Shown: positions 1-11,198, counted from the stretch's first letter. The stretch is DNA of 32,569 nt from Vulcanimicrobiota bacterium (GCA_027459845.1 DAIDGS010000130.1:1-32569); one strand, 5' to 3'. The notes: a model not told the origin generated them from the letters alone. A program made the numbers and translations.

Positions 1-20
1 GCTCTTTAAGGAATTGAAAC
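1..20. repeat. Possible truncated CRISPR repeat end at window edge
   Basis: The first 20 bases are AT-rich within GC-rich DNA and end in GGAATTGAAAC. Many CRISPR repeats end in ATTGAAAC, so this could be the last partial repeat of an array lying to the left. Only one copy is visible, nothing downstream repeats it and no cas gene is in the window. This is an edge observation only and could be chance. Confidence 0.15.
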
Positions 21-66
21 GAATCCATGGCGGAGGCTACGCGAGCGCGCGCGAAGCAGCCTGCCG

Positions 67-1149
67 ATGACCACCCTGCTGGTCCTAGCGCTGGGCGCCG
101 CCATCCTCGCGGCCGCCTACGCGCGACTGCTGCTCCGACGCTTCACCGCCGAGCGTCACGAGCACCGGCGTGTCCTCGACCTCTTCTCACGCTACGTTCC
201 CGCGCCGGTCGTCAACGAGCTGCTCGCCCGCCGCGACCCGCGGCTCTTTCAGGCCCGCGAATACTACGCGACCGTAGTGTTCGTGCGAATCCGCAACTTC
301 GCGCTCTTTAGCGAGCCGCTCTCGCCGGACGAGACGTTGCGCTATCTCAACGAGTTCTACGCGATCGTCGGGAAAGCCGTCCAGCACCAGCGCGGCATGA
401 TCGAGGCTTTGCGCGGGGATTCGGTCGTCGCGGTGTTCGGCGTACTGCTCGACGAAACGCTCCAGGAGGATCGCGCGCTGCGCGCCGCGCTCGAGATCAT
501 GCGGATCGTCAAGGGTATGGAGCGACGCTGGAGCGCGCAGAACCGCAAGCCGTTCGAAGTCGGGATCGGCGTGAACTCGGGGAAAATCGTTGCCGGGGAC
601 ATCGGATTCGCGCAGCGCCGCGAGTTTGCCGTGATCGGGAATCCGGTCGACGTCGCCGCCAAACTCGAACTGACTTCGGAAGAACTGAAGGCGACGATCG
701 TGGCATCGCATACCACCTACGACGTGGTTCGCGACGCCTTCGTCGGCGTTCCGGCTTCGTCGGTGCCGCTGCGCGGGCTGCGGCGGCTTCACAACGCCTA
801 CGTGATTCGCGGCCTGCGCCGCGCCGGTTCCGACGATCCGCTCACCGTGCCCCCGGAACGTGCCTTCGCCCAGACCGTGGTCGAGAGCGAGCACGTCGCG
901 CCGCCGCTCGAACCCGACGCGCCAAACGGCACGATCGCTCCCGACCGCGTCGAGGTTCCGGCCGCCGCGCTCGACGTCCGGGTCGCCGCATCGGTCGGCG
1001 AGGCACGCCCGTTCCTCGCGATGCCGCCGGAGCGCGGCGAGGGCCGGCGCTTCTCCAGCCTCGATGCCGACGAACCGGCGCTGCCGGAACCGGGTTTCGA
1101 CAGCACCTACGAGGACGATCGCGGACCGCCGATTCAACTGCCGCCGTAA
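67..1149 (+). CDS. Membrane-anchored class III adenylate/guanylate cyclase-like protein, probably catalytically inactive
   Basis: The protein has 360 residues. One hydrophobic helix (about 3-22) is followed by the linker LFSRYVPAPVVNELL, typical ahead of class III cyclase domains, then a cyclase-like domain (about 65-235) and a Pro/Ala-rich, probably disordered tail (about 250-360). The domain fold is recognisable from RGDSVVAVFG (114-125 region) and GIGVNSG (167-172). However, the first metal Asp is Arg74, the substrate Lys is Ala114, the adenine-binding position is Asn192 and the transition-state Asn/Arg pair is Asp195/Lys199. Only the second metal Asp (118) is kept. From family knowledge this should not make cAMP or cGMP; a binding or scaffold role is inference. 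The ATG follows an in-frame stop at 7-9 with no earlier start; the nearest GGAGG (about 31-36) is too far upstream to be a convincing ribosome site. Confidence 0.8.
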   Translation: MTTLLVLALGAAILAAAYARLLLRRFTAERHEHRRVLDLFSRYVPAPVVNELLARRDPRLFQAREYYATVVFVRIRNFALFSEPLSPDETLRYLNEFYAIVGKAVQHQRGMIEALRGDSVVAVFGVLLDETLQEDRALRAALEIMRIVKGMERRWSAQNRKPFEVGIGVNSGKIVAGDIGFAQRREFAVIGNPVDVAAKLELTSEELKATIVASHTTYDVVRDAFVGVPASSVPLRGLRRLHNAYVIRGLRRAGSDDPLTVPPERAFAQTVVESEHVAPPLEPDAPNGTIAPDRVEVPAAALDVRVAASVGEARPFLAMPPERGEGRRFSSLDADEPALPEPGFDSTYEDDRGPPIQLPP

Positions 1150-1159
1150 GTCGTGCGTT

Positions 1160-1190
1160 CCGCGCGTTCGGTACATCCGGCGCGCGGTTT
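1160..1190 (+). terminator. Hairpin after the cyclase-like gene, terminator-like
   Basis: CCGCGCG (1160-1166) pairs perfectly with CGCGCGG (1181-1187). An inner CGG/CCG pair closes a five-base loop, and TTT follows directly. It sits between the cyclase-like stop and the sigma-factor start, so it may end the first transcript. The T-run is short, so it may be only a partial terminator. Confidence 0.35.
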
Positions 1191-1241
1191 GGCCCGTTAC
1201 GGCAGCGAGGTCTTGTTGAAAGTGACGCGAAATGGAGTGGC

Positions 1242-1778
1242 GTGAGCGAAGATGCCGCCCGCTTGATGGGGCGAGTGCGCGAGCGTGATTCCGATGCATT
1301 CGAAGCCCTTTACGACACCCACTACCGCTTGGTTCGGGGCGTCGCCTTGCGCATGCTCGGCGACGCGGCCGCGGCCGACGACGTCACGCAGACGGTATTT
1401 TTGAAAGTGTGGACCGCACCTGAGCTCTTTCGCACCGGGAACTTCGCCGCTTGGATCGTCCGCGTTACGCGCAACCGGGCGCTGGACGTTCTGCGCAGCC
1501 GCGCGCAACAGGGCGCCTGCGAACTGCCCGAATCGCTGCCCGAGTTGGACGGGATCGAAGACGTTGCACTGGCGCGCATCGACGCCGCCCAGGTGCGCAG
1601 CGCGCTGGCCGATCTGCCGGCCGAGCAGCGCGAGCCGATCGAACTCGGTTTCTTCGGCGGCATCACGCACGAAGAGATGGCCCGGCGCAGCGGCATTCCG
1701 CTGGGCACCATCAAGACCCGCATCCGAAGCGGCTTGCGTCGCTTGCGCAGCGCACTCGATACGGCGGTGAGAGCATGA
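1242..1778 (+). CDS. ECF-type RNA polymerase sigma factor
   Basis: The protein has 178 residues, the usual ECF size. Sigma-2 spans about 20-88 and includes DDVTQTVFLKVW and the WIVRVTRNRALDVLR region that contacts the -10 element. Sigma-4 spans about 118-170, with LPAEQREPIELGFFGGITHEEMA and the recognition helix GTIKTRIRSGLRRLR. The start is GTG with GGAG about five bases upstream. Its stop overlaps the ATG of the anti-sigma gene (ATGA), so the two are translationally coupled. The partner's RskA-type domain places it in the SigK-like ECF group by association. It would direct RNA polymerase to a regulon outside what can be seen here; the inducing signal is unknown. Confidence 0.93.
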   Translation: MSEDAARLMGRVRERDSDAFEALYDTHYRLVRGVALRMLGDAAAADDVTQTVFLKVWTAPELFRTGNFAAWIVRVTRNRALDVLRSRAQQGACELPESLPELDGIEDVALARIDAAQVRSALADLPAEQREPIELGFFGGITHEEMARRSGIPLGTIKTRIRSGLRRLRSALDTAVRA

Positions 1779-2578
1779 ACGACCATCCGATGCTCGACGA
1801 CATCGCCCTCTACGCACTTGGCGTGCTGCCCGCCAAGCGCGCGGCAAGCGACGATCCGAACGCGGTCTGCGCCGAAACCGTGCGCGCTCACCTGGCGACG
1901 TGTGCGATCTGCCGCAAGGAGTACGCCGACCTTGGACCGGCCGCCAACCTGATCGGCCTCGCGGCCGAAGCGCCGGCCGACGACGCCGCACGCGATCGGA
2001 TCAAGGCGCGTATCATGGCGCAGGTCCGGCGCGAATCGGTCGTTCCGCTGCGGCGCCCCGAGCGCCGCGGCGGCACCACGCGGAGCGTCGTATGGCCGGC
2101 CTACTTGGTCGCGGCCGCGTGCTTCGTGTTTGCGTTGATCTCTACCATCTCGAACCTGGCCCTGGTCGGCCAACTGCGGGACGTGAAGACGCAACTCGCG
2201 CAGACGCAGGCACACTCGTCGTCGCTCGCGCGCAACCTCGCCGACGAGCGCACCACGCTGGCCGACGTCATGGACGCCAACGCCAAGCACTACGCGATCA
2301 CCGACGGCGAGGTCATCACCCGCGGACGCCGCATCTATGTCGCCCTTCACGATCTTCCCGAGCCGCCGCGCGGGCACGTCTATCAAGCCTGGACGCTGCC
2401 CAAAGACGCCAAAGCGATGAAGCCTTCGGTGACGTTCGTCCCCGATGCGCGCGGCCTTGCGGTCATCGCGCTTCCCGTCGATGCGCACGCGACCGACGCG
2501 GTTGCCGTGAGCGTCGAGCCGGACGGTGGAAGTAAGGCGCCTACCACCAAACCGCTCTTCGTCGTGCCGCTCTCGTAG
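1775..2578 (+). CDS. RskA-type transmembrane anti-sigma factor with zinc-binding ZAS motif
   Basis: The start is the ATG overlapping the sigma-factor stop, giving 267 residues (MNDHPMLDD...). A cytoplasmic ZAS motif HxxxCxxC is formed by His39, Cys43 and Cys46 and should hold the sigma factor. One membrane helix lies at about 105-131, followed by a short coiled segment (about 133-170). The C-terminal domain (about 185-267), with YQAWTLP and VAVSVEPDGGS, matches the extracytoplasmic anti-sigma-K (RskA) domain. Known members release their sigma factor by regulated proteolysis or redox change; which applies here cannot be read from sequence. A longer open frame begins at 1451 but lies inside the sigma gene, so it is not the start. 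Confidence 0.92.
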   Translation: MNDHPMLDDIALYALGVLPAKRAASDDPNAVCAETVRAHLATCAICRKEYADLGPAANLIGLAAEAPADDAARDRIKARIMAQVRRESVVPLRRPERRGGTTRSVVWPAYLVAAACFVFALISTISNLALVGQLRDVKTQLAQTQAHSSSLARNLADERTTLADVMDANAKHYAITDGEVITRGRRIYVALHDLPEPPRGHVYQAWTLPKDAKAMKPSVTFVPDARGLAVIALPVDAHATDAVAVSVEPDGGSKAPTTKPLFVVPLS

Positions 2579-2587
2579 CGCGCGAGG

Positions 2588-3409
2588 GTGCGCATTCAGC
2601 CGATCTCACCCGCTTCGGAGGGTGCGGCGTTGGCATACCTGCAGCGGTCGCCGTACGAGAACGTCTTCCTCGCGTATCTGCTGAATCACGAATTCTCTAG
2701 CTCGGCGCGCGAGCGCATCATGGTCGCCACCGAGGAAAACGCCGTGATCGGCGTGGTCAACTTCGGCCGCCACGTTGCGCTGGCGTGCGAGTCGAAAGCG
2801 CTCGCTGCCGTCGCACGCGAGGCCAAGCGCCATCGCGGGGCCCGGATGCTCTTCGGGCCGCTCGACACCGTCGCCGCGTACTGGGAACTGGTGTGCGGCT
2901 GGCATCCGCGCCCGCGTATCGTGCGCGAGCGACAGTTCGTCATGATGGTCGACCGGGCGCGCCTGCGATCGATCGCAAACCCGGTCGTCGAAGTCCGGCG
3001 CGCGCGCACCGGCGAGTGGGCCAGCATCGCCGATGCATCGGCGTTGATGACTGCCGGCGAGCTCGGCTACGACCCACGTAGCCGGCACGCCGCCGAGTTT
3101 GCGAACACCGTCAAGCGCATGATCGAGGCCGGGCTGTGGTGGGTCGGCACGCTCGACGGCCGTCTCTGCTTTACGTGCAACATCGGACCCTGGTGCCGTC
3201 TCACCGCGCAGTTGCAGGGCATCTGGACCCCGCCCGAGTTTCGCGGGCGCGGCTACGCTACCGCCGCGCTCGCCGCCATCTGCCGGCGCCTGCTCGACGA
3301 TACGCCCAGCCTATCGCTCTTCGTGAACGACTTCAACGCGCCGGCGGTCGCGCTCTACCGGCGGATCGGCTTCGAGACGGTCGCTTACAGCCGGATGCTG
3401 CTGTTCTGA
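2588..3409 (+). CDS. GNAT-family N-acetyltransferase with DUF4081-like N-terminal half
   Basis: The protein has 273 residues and a GTG start nine bases after the anti-sigma stop, so it is probably the third gene of the sigma operon. The N-terminal half (about 1-125, with SPYENVFLAYLL) resembles the DUF4081 region that precedes some GNAT domains. The C-terminal half (about 135-273) is a GNAT fold with the acetyl-CoA pyrophosphate loop RGRGYA at about 218-223 and the ending VALYRRIGFETVAYSRMLLF, typical of motif B. The acyl acceptor is unknown. Its position suggests it is made when the ECF regulon is on or with basal sigma/anti-sigma expression. No strong Shine-Dalgarno is seen; coupling to the upstream gene is likely. 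Confidence 0.85.
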   Translation: MRIQPISPASEGAALAYLQRSPYENVFLAYLLNHEFSSSARERIMVATEENAVIGVVNFGRHVALACESKALAAVAREAKRHRGARMLFGPLDTVAAYWELVCGWHPRPRIVRERQFVMMVDRARLRSIANPVVEVRRARTGEWASIADASALMTAGELGYDPRSRHAAEFANTVKRMIEAGLWWVGTLDGRLCFTCNIGPWCRLTAQLQGIWTPPEFRGRGYATAALAAICRRLLDDTPSLSLFVNDFNAPAVALYRRIGFETVAYSRMLLF

Positions 3410-3416
3410 GCTGCCA

Positions 3417-3587
3417 CTAGAGCTTGCGCTCGATCTCTTGAACGCCGGTTTCGACGGCGCGTTCGCCCTTCATCAGCAGCCCGACGATCCAGCGCACGAT
3501 CGCGACGATCCCGATGATGCCCAGGATGAACCAAATGACGAAGAACCAGGCGGCCGACTCGGCGAGATGCACTAGGGTGTGTTCCAT
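3417..3587 (-). CDS. Small single-span membrane protein, 56 residues
   Basis: The protein has 56 residues beginning MEHTLVHLAES. One long hydrophobic segment (about 12-38, AAWFFVIWFILGIIGIVAIV) is followed by a charged cytoplasmic-like tail, GERAVETGVQEIERKL. The ATG has a strong AAAGGAG site five bases upstream, a clear sign that it is really translated. Its first 16 bases overlap the 3' end of the GMC oxidoreductase gene, making it the last gene of that operon. It ends seven bases from the convergent acetyltransferase stop. No family is recognised. A membrane anchor or accessory role for the oxidoreductase is only a guess from context. Confidence 0.75.
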   Translation of the reverse strand: MEHTLVHLAESAAWFFVIWFILGIIGIVAIVRWIVGLLMKGERAVETGVQEIERKL

Positions 3588-5194
3588 GGTGGCTCCTTTG
3601 CAGTAGGGTGCAGCGTTTGTACCAAACGCGTCGCGTTGCGCGCGACGATCCCGTAGATGGAGAGCTGGGGATTGGCGCCTAAGCTCGTCGGAAACATCGA
3701 ACCGTCGAAAACGTAAAGGTTCTCGAGATGATGATGGCGCCCGTCGCCGTCGATCACCGACGTGCGCGCGTCGCTTCCCATCGCGCAACCGCCCATGACG
3801 TGCGCGCTCACCACGCGCATCAGCCCCACCTCCATCGGCAAGGCCGCGATCTGCGCGCGGGCTTCGACCCAACTGCGATATGGGAACGCCGACTCGTGAA
3901 TCGGCGTCACGGTGGTCGCACCGGCGGCAAACTGAATCTCGGCCATGCTCGCGAGCGCGCGGCGCAAACCGTCCCACACGTACGGCGTGATCGGATAGTC
4001 GAGCTCCGGGGAACCGTCGCCGCGCAGGTGCACCGTTCCGCCTTCGCTCTCGACGTTGAAGCCGTCGCGCATCAGCGCGATGATGACTTGCTTGTGCGGC
4101 ATGTTGGCCAAAAGCGCGGCGCCGGAACGACCGAAGCCCTGCGTCACCGAGCCGTAAATCATCGGATAGAGCGGCGGCACCTCGAGCATGTAGCCGATCG
4201 GTCCGTCGAACGGCGCCGGCGAGGCGAAATGGTCGCTGTAGATCGACTGCGGCGCACCAGCGTAGCCGTCGACCACCTGCGGCATCTCGGCGGCCGAGAG
4301 CGCGACCGGATGAAGACAGGTATGCGTCCCGACGCGGCGATACGGATCCGGCAGTGCGCTGCGCATCAGTAGTGCCGGCGTGTTGATCGCCCCGCCCGCG
4401 GCGACGAAGGTGCGCGCCGAGATCGTGAGTGCGTACGGACGCGTCGCAATGCCGTCGGCCGCGAGCGGCACGCACGCGAGCGCCGTCACCCGCGATCCGA
4501 CCGCGACGAACTTCTCCGCCCGGGCGCGGACGATCAACGTCGCGCCGCGATCGAGCGCGCCGGGAATGGTCGTGAGCAGCATCGACTGCTTGGCGTTGGT
4601 AGGGCAACCCAGGCCGCAGTAGCCGAGGTTCCAGCAGTCCTTCACGTTGCGGGGAATTACTGCCGTTTCGATCCCGAGTTTGGCGGCGCCGAGCGCCAGG
4701 ATTGCGTTGTTTTCATTCGGCGCGACCGACCATGGGCGGATGTGCAACCGGCGCTCCATGCGCTCGAACCAGGGGCGTAGCGCTTCGGGTGTATAGTCGC
4801 GTAGTCCGAAGCGCTCGCGCCAGTACGCCAGCGTCGGCGGCGGCGTGCGCAGGCTCGTCGTCCAGTTCACGACCGTCGAGCCGCCAACCGTACGACCTTG
4901 CAGGATGGTGATCCCGCGATCCTTGGTCTGGCGATTCGCGGACTCTTCGTACAGTTGCGGGTACGCCTCGCGCTCCAGCATGTGAAAGTCGCGCGAACTG
5001 CGCAGTGCGCCGCTCTCGATCATCACGACCTTCAATCCGGCCGCGCTCAGAATCTCAGCGGCCGTTGCGCCGCCGGCCCCGGTTCCGACGATGGCGACGT
5101 CGGCCTCGATATGCCGGTCGCGCTCGAGCGTCGCACCGTCTACGACATCCCACCTCCCGCGCGCGAGCGCTTCGGCGATCGGATCGGGCAGCAC
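3572..5194 (-). CDS. GMC-family FAD-dependent oxidoreductase
   Basis: The chosen GTG start gives 540 residues and lies two bases after the stop of the upstream gene (TAAGCGTG). A longer open frame runs back to 5383 but that part overlaps the upstream gene and has no family similarity. The FAD-binding Rossmann motif is VAIVGTGAGG (about 33-42) and ends in an acidic IESG. Next come the GMC region STVVNWTTSLRTP and a cysteine-bearing stretch, NLGYCGLGCPTNAKQS. The C-terminal GMC signature includes HVMGGCAMGSD, with the likely catalytic His, and SLGANPQLSIYG, with the paired Asn. There is no export signal of its own; the neighbouring subunit-like protein carries one. Such enzymes oxidise alcohols, sugars or sugar acids; the substrate is unknown. 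No cytochrome partner gene is adjacent. Confidence 0.92.
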   Translation of the reverse strand: MLPDPIAEALARGRWDVVDGATLERDRHIEADVAIVGTGAGGATAAEILSAAGLKVVMIESGALRSSRDFHMLEREAYPQLYEESANRQTKDRGITILQGRTVGGSTVVNWTTSLRTPPPTLAYWRERFGLRDYTPEALRPWFERMERRLHIRPWSVAPNENNAILALGAAKLGIETAVIPRNVKDCWNLGYCGLGCPTNAKQSMLLTTIPGALDRGATLIVRARAEKFVAVGSRVTALACVPLAADGIATRPYALTISARTFVAAGGAINTPALLMRSALPDPYRRVGTHTCLHPVALSAAEMPQVVDGYAGAPQSIYSDHFASPAPFDGPIGYMLEVPPLYPMIYGSVTQGFGRSGAALLANMPHKQVIIALMRDGFNVESEGGTVHLRGDGSPELDYPITPYVWDGLRRALASMAEIQFAAGATTVTPIHESAFPYRSWVEARAQIAALPMEVGLMRVVSAHVMGGCAMGSDARTSVIDGDGRHHHLENLYVFDGSMFPTSLGANPQLSIYGIVARNATRLVQTLHPTAKEPPWNTP

Positions 5195-5196
5195 GC

Positions 5197-5735
5197 TTAC
5201 GTCAACTGCGGCGGGCCCGGGTACCCGATCCGCTGCCAGGATGCCGGATTTCCGTACCACGCCGCCGCAATCACGGTGTGCAGCGCTTGGTAGCCGCTCC
5301 GAAAGAGCGCGATGCCGCTGAAGCGCCAGCGCTCGAGGAACCGGTCGACCTCGCCGACGCCGGCACGATCCCAATCGCTCCAAACTCCGGCGGCAAGCGC
5401 GCGGCTCGGCGGGAACTCTAAGAGTCCGAGCAACCGGCGAAAATCCGCCAGCGGATCGGGCTGCAGCCCGGCCAGCGCGACGTCGACGCCGCGCACCACC
5501 TGGATCAGCGACGCCGTTCGCGCACCGCTCGGCAGCGCACCCGCCAACAGCGCGCCGGCAATCGCGGCAACGGTCTTGCGATCGTTGGGAGTGAGTATCC
5601 GGTAGGGATACGCGGAGTCGTCGAAGTCGCCGCCGGCCGGCGCCGCCGAGCGCGTGCAGCCGGCAACGGCAAGCAGAAGCGCACCGGCCAATCCGGTGCG
5701 GATCCAGTCGCGGCGCGTAACCGGCGGCAGCGCGA

Positions 5736-5739
<4 letters not shown>
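5197..5739 (-). CDS. Tat/lipoprotein-signal protein, gluconate 2-dehydrogenase subunit 3-like
   Basis: The protein has 180 residues. The N-terminus has a twin-arginine pair (9-10, RRDWIRT), a hydrophobic stretch and a lipobox LAVAGC with Cys28, so it is probably exported by Tat and lipid-anchored. The mature part has ILTPNDRKTVAAIAGALLAG, resembling the start of the gluconate 2-dehydrogenase subunit 3 family, which pairs with GMC flavoprotein subunits. It sits directly before the GMC gene. Its ATG overlaps the ettA stop (ATGA). From known gluconate and glucose dehydrogenases, the small subunit supplies the Tat signal for co-export of the folded flavoprotein; that role here is inference but fits the missing signal on the GMC protein. 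Confidence 0.75.
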
Positions 5740-7421
<1,682 letters not shown>

Positions 7422-7567
7422 ATTCCGCCGCCCGGACAAATGTCATGCCCGAGGTCTTGACGCGAACTTTACATCTTCTTAACTCAGGATTGGGGCTTAA
7501 GTCCCGGCCGGGCGCCTTTTGATGCGGGAAAAGCGAACGCCGCCTCGCTAACTGGAGCAACACGTCC
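7422..7567. promoter_or_regulatory. Divergent promoter region between ettA and the histidine kinase gene
   Basis: This 146-base gap separates divergent starts. On the plus strand, TTGACG (7457-7462) is followed after 16 bases by TTAACT (7479-7484), a plausible but weak sigma-70-type pair for the kinase gene. The kinase ribosome site is GGAG (7554-7557), ten bases before its ATG. The ettA start has only a weak GGCGG-type site. No operator repeat stands out. Confidence 0.35.
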
Positions 7568-8854
7568 ATGCAGATCGGTCCCGGTCGCTCGTCCGGCGGA
7601 AGTCTTCTCGAACCGCTCCTCGCGGTCACGCGCGATATCCTGCAGGCGCAGGACCTCGCCTCGGCACTCGCCTCGATCGCCACCAGCGTCTCGAGTCTCT
7701 TCGGCTTCCGCTACCTCTCCATCGTCACCGCCGACGAACCCGGCGGCGACCTCTATCGCCGCGTCTTGATCGGTTTCGACGACGCGTTGATCCGGGAACG
7801 ACTCAACGAGCGCATCCCGCGCGAAGACATCAAAATCATTCTGCTTCCCGAGTTCGAGATTCTTCGGAACTGCTTCTACTGTCCGGCCGAGCGCGAATTT
7901 TTCTGGAAGCAAACCATCTATATCGGCGATTTCAACGATCCGCCGGCCCCGCGCAGCGCCCCGGATGCCTGGCACGACCGCGACTCGCTGACGTTCGTTC
8001 TGCCGGATCGCGACGGCGAAATGATGGGCTATCTCTCGGTCGACGGCCCGCACGACGGCCTCGTGCCGACGCTCGATACGCTGCGCCAGATGCAACTGTT
8101 CGTCAACTTGGTGGGCCTCGCACTCGGAAACGCGCGCGCCCACCGCTCCGAAATCGAACGGCGCGAGCTTTTGGAAAAGAGCGCGCAAATTCAAAATCAC
8201 TTCTTCGGAATGGTCTCGCACGAAGTGCGCTCGCCGCTGGCCGCGATACGCGGCGCAACCTCGCTACTCGAGTCGCACTTCGAAACGATGGGCGAGGAGC
8301 GTCGCCGGGAACTGCTCGGAGTGCTCGGCAACGCGACCTCCAGACTCACCACGATCTTCGAGGATTTTCTTCTGCTCTCGCGGATGGACGCGGATCAGGT
8401 CGGGCTGCATCTCGTCACGCTCTCGCCGATTGCGACCATCGAGGAAGCGATCGGACAACTCCGCAGCCAGCACCCCGACCGTGCCTTCAACCTCGCCTAT
8501 CTCGATCCGATCCCGAACGCCGTCGCCGACGAAGGCCGTCTGGTACAAGTGCTGGCAAATTTGCTCTCCAACGCGGTGAAATATTCGTTCCCCGCCAGTC
8601 CGATTCACGTCGAAGTGAAGGGGGGCGCCGAGGCGGTGACGATCGCCGTCGTCAACGAAGGGCCCGGGATCAAGCCGGAGGATCGCGCCAAGCTCTTCAC
8701 CCGCTTCGGTCGTTTGTCGCACCACGACGGCTCGACCGGTCTGGGCCTCTACATTTGTCGGGAGCTGGTCACGAAGATGAACGGCACCATCGGCTTCGAG
8801 AGCGATCCCGGGCGGCTGACCACGTTCTGGTTCACGCTGCCGCGCGCAAAGTAG
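7568..8854 (+). CDS. Soluble GAF-domain sensor histidine kinase (orphan)
   Basis: The protein has 428 residues with no membrane segment or signal peptide, so it is cytoplasmic. A GAF-like sensory region spans about 20-190. The dimerisation/phosphoacceptor region has FFGMVSHEVRSPLAAIRG, with the phosphorylated His at residue 218. The HATPase domain has the N box NLLSNAVKYS, G1 NEGPGI, F box LFTRFG and G2 GLGLYICREL. All motifs needed for ATP binding and autophosphorylation are present. No response regulator gene is adjacent, so its partner must lie elsewhere. The ligand or cofactor sensed by the GAF region is not evident; Cys residues in NCFYCPAERE might be redox- or metal-sensitive, which is speculation. 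Confidence 0.92.
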   Translation: MQIGPGRSSGGSLLEPLLAVTRDILQAQDLASALASIATSVSSLFGFRYLSIVTADEPGGDLYRRVLIGFDDALIRERLNERIPREDIKIILLPEFEILRNCFYCPAEREFFWKQTIYIGDFNDPPAPRSAPDAWHDRDSLTFVLPDRDGEMMGYLSVDGPHDGLVPTLDTLRQMQLFVNLVGLALGNARAHRSEIERRELLEKSAQIQNHFFGMVSHEVRSPLAAIRGATSLLESHFETMGEERRRELLGVLGNATSRLTTIFEDFLLLSRMDADQVGLHLVTLSPIATIEEAIGQLRSQHPDRAFNLAYLDPIPNAVADEGRLVQVLANLLSNAVKYSFPASPIHVEVKGGAEAVTIAVVNEGPGIKPEDRAKLFTRFGRLSHHDGSTGLGLYICRELVTKMNGTIGFESDPGRLTTFWFTLPRAK

Positions 8855-8886
8855 CGCGCCGGCGGGCTCGCACCAGCGGAGCTTTC

Positions 8887-8912
8887 ATGCCGCCCGGTGA
8901 AGAAGGGCGGTC

Positions 8913-8916
<4 letters not shown>
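8887..8916 (+). CDS. Nine-codon leader reading frame before typA
   Basis: ATG at 8887 opens a nine-residue frame (MPPGEEGRS) that stops at TGA 8914-8916. That stop overlaps the GTG start of typA (8913) as GTGA. A GGAG site lies at 8878-8881, five bases before the ATG, better than the site in front of typA itself. The layout suggests a translated leader that couples ribosomes onto typA. Translation is not proven, and such a short frame could arise by chance. Confidence 0.35.
8890..8910 (+). promoter_or_regulatory. Hairpin covering the typA ribosome-binding region
   Basis: CCGCCC (8890-8895) is complementary to GGGCGG (8905-8910) across a nine-base loop. The 3' arm contains the only purine-rich site directly before the typA GTG. 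Folding would therefore hide the start, and a ribosome reading the leader frame would open it. This is sequence-based inference about control. Confidence 0.35.
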
Positions 8917-10733
<1,817 letters not shown>

Positions 10734-10757
10734 CCGATCGCTCGCCTCCGGCGCACA

Positions 10758-10832
10758 CGTCACCGCTACCACCCACCGGTCGACATGCGTACCGCCGTTG
10801 CCGCCGCTCAGACGCTCGTCACCGCTACCACC
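10758..10832. repeat. 16-base direct repeat pair
   Basis: CGTCACCGCTACCACC occurs at 10758-10773 and again at 10817-10832, 59 bases apart. A degenerate third version (CGTCGCTACCGCC) begins near 10845 and leads into the left arm of the long inverted repeat. This suggests tandem duplication inside the element. Confidence 0.6.
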
Positions 10833-10851
10833 GCATGGCGTGCTCGTCGCT

Positions 10852-11034
10852 ACCGCCGCTGCTCGGCGTGCGCGTCGCCGCCACCGCCGCTCGGGCGCTC
10901 GTCGCGCGCCTCCTGCGCGCTCCTGCTCCGCCGCTTTTTCGCAACGTGCGAAGGAATACGCCCTCCGGGCTTTTGCGAAAAAGTCGGAGGCCTCGCTCGC
11001 GGCAGCGGCGACGCGCACGCCGAGCAGCGGCGGT
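10852..11034. repeat. 30-bp perfect inverted repeat enclosing an inner hairpin
   Basis: The left arm 10852-10881 is the exact reverse complement of the right arm 11005-11034, checked base by base. The 123-base interior contains another perfect 11-bp inverted repeat, CTTTTTCGCAA (10934-10944) with TTGCGAAAAAG (10973-10983). A competing TTCGCA/TGCGAA hairpin (10938-10943 with 10947-10952) shares its left arm. As RNA this would form a long bipartite hairpin. No target-site duplication or transposase was seen. Confidence 0.8.
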
Positions 11035-11171
11035 CGCTCCGATCGCACAAAGGCATTTTCGCAAGGCGCACACCGGAGCCGCGCTGGGCGTCGCGGCGCG
11101 TGCCGGTGCTCCAAGGAGGCTCTGAACGAGCGCCGGAGCCACGGAGGGCGAGAGGCGCGAGGAAGGCAGCA

Positions 11172-11198
11172 GCGATTCTCACATGAGGTGAGAATCGC
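11172..11198. terminator. Perfect 11-bp hairpin, possible bidirectional terminator
   Basis: GCGATTCTCAC (11172-11182) and GTGAGAATCGC (11188-11198) are exact reverse complements around the five-base loop ATGAG. It lies between two convergent genes, where a shared terminator would be useful. No T-run follows on either strand, so a classical rho-independent terminator is not clear. A 12-bp perfect palindrome, GCTCCATGGAGC, follows at 11204-11215. Confidence 0.4.

Noticed and set aside
187-1299. A 370-codon minus-strand frame opposite the cyclase-like gene
   Set aside because: It has no recognisable motif or ribosome site, and the plus strand encodes an identifiable cyclase fold and the sigma-factor start.
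3400-3440. Terminator between the convergent acetyltransferase and small membrane protein genes
   Set aside because: Only a four-pair GAGC/GCTC stem with no T-run is present in the seven-base gap and adjoining codons.
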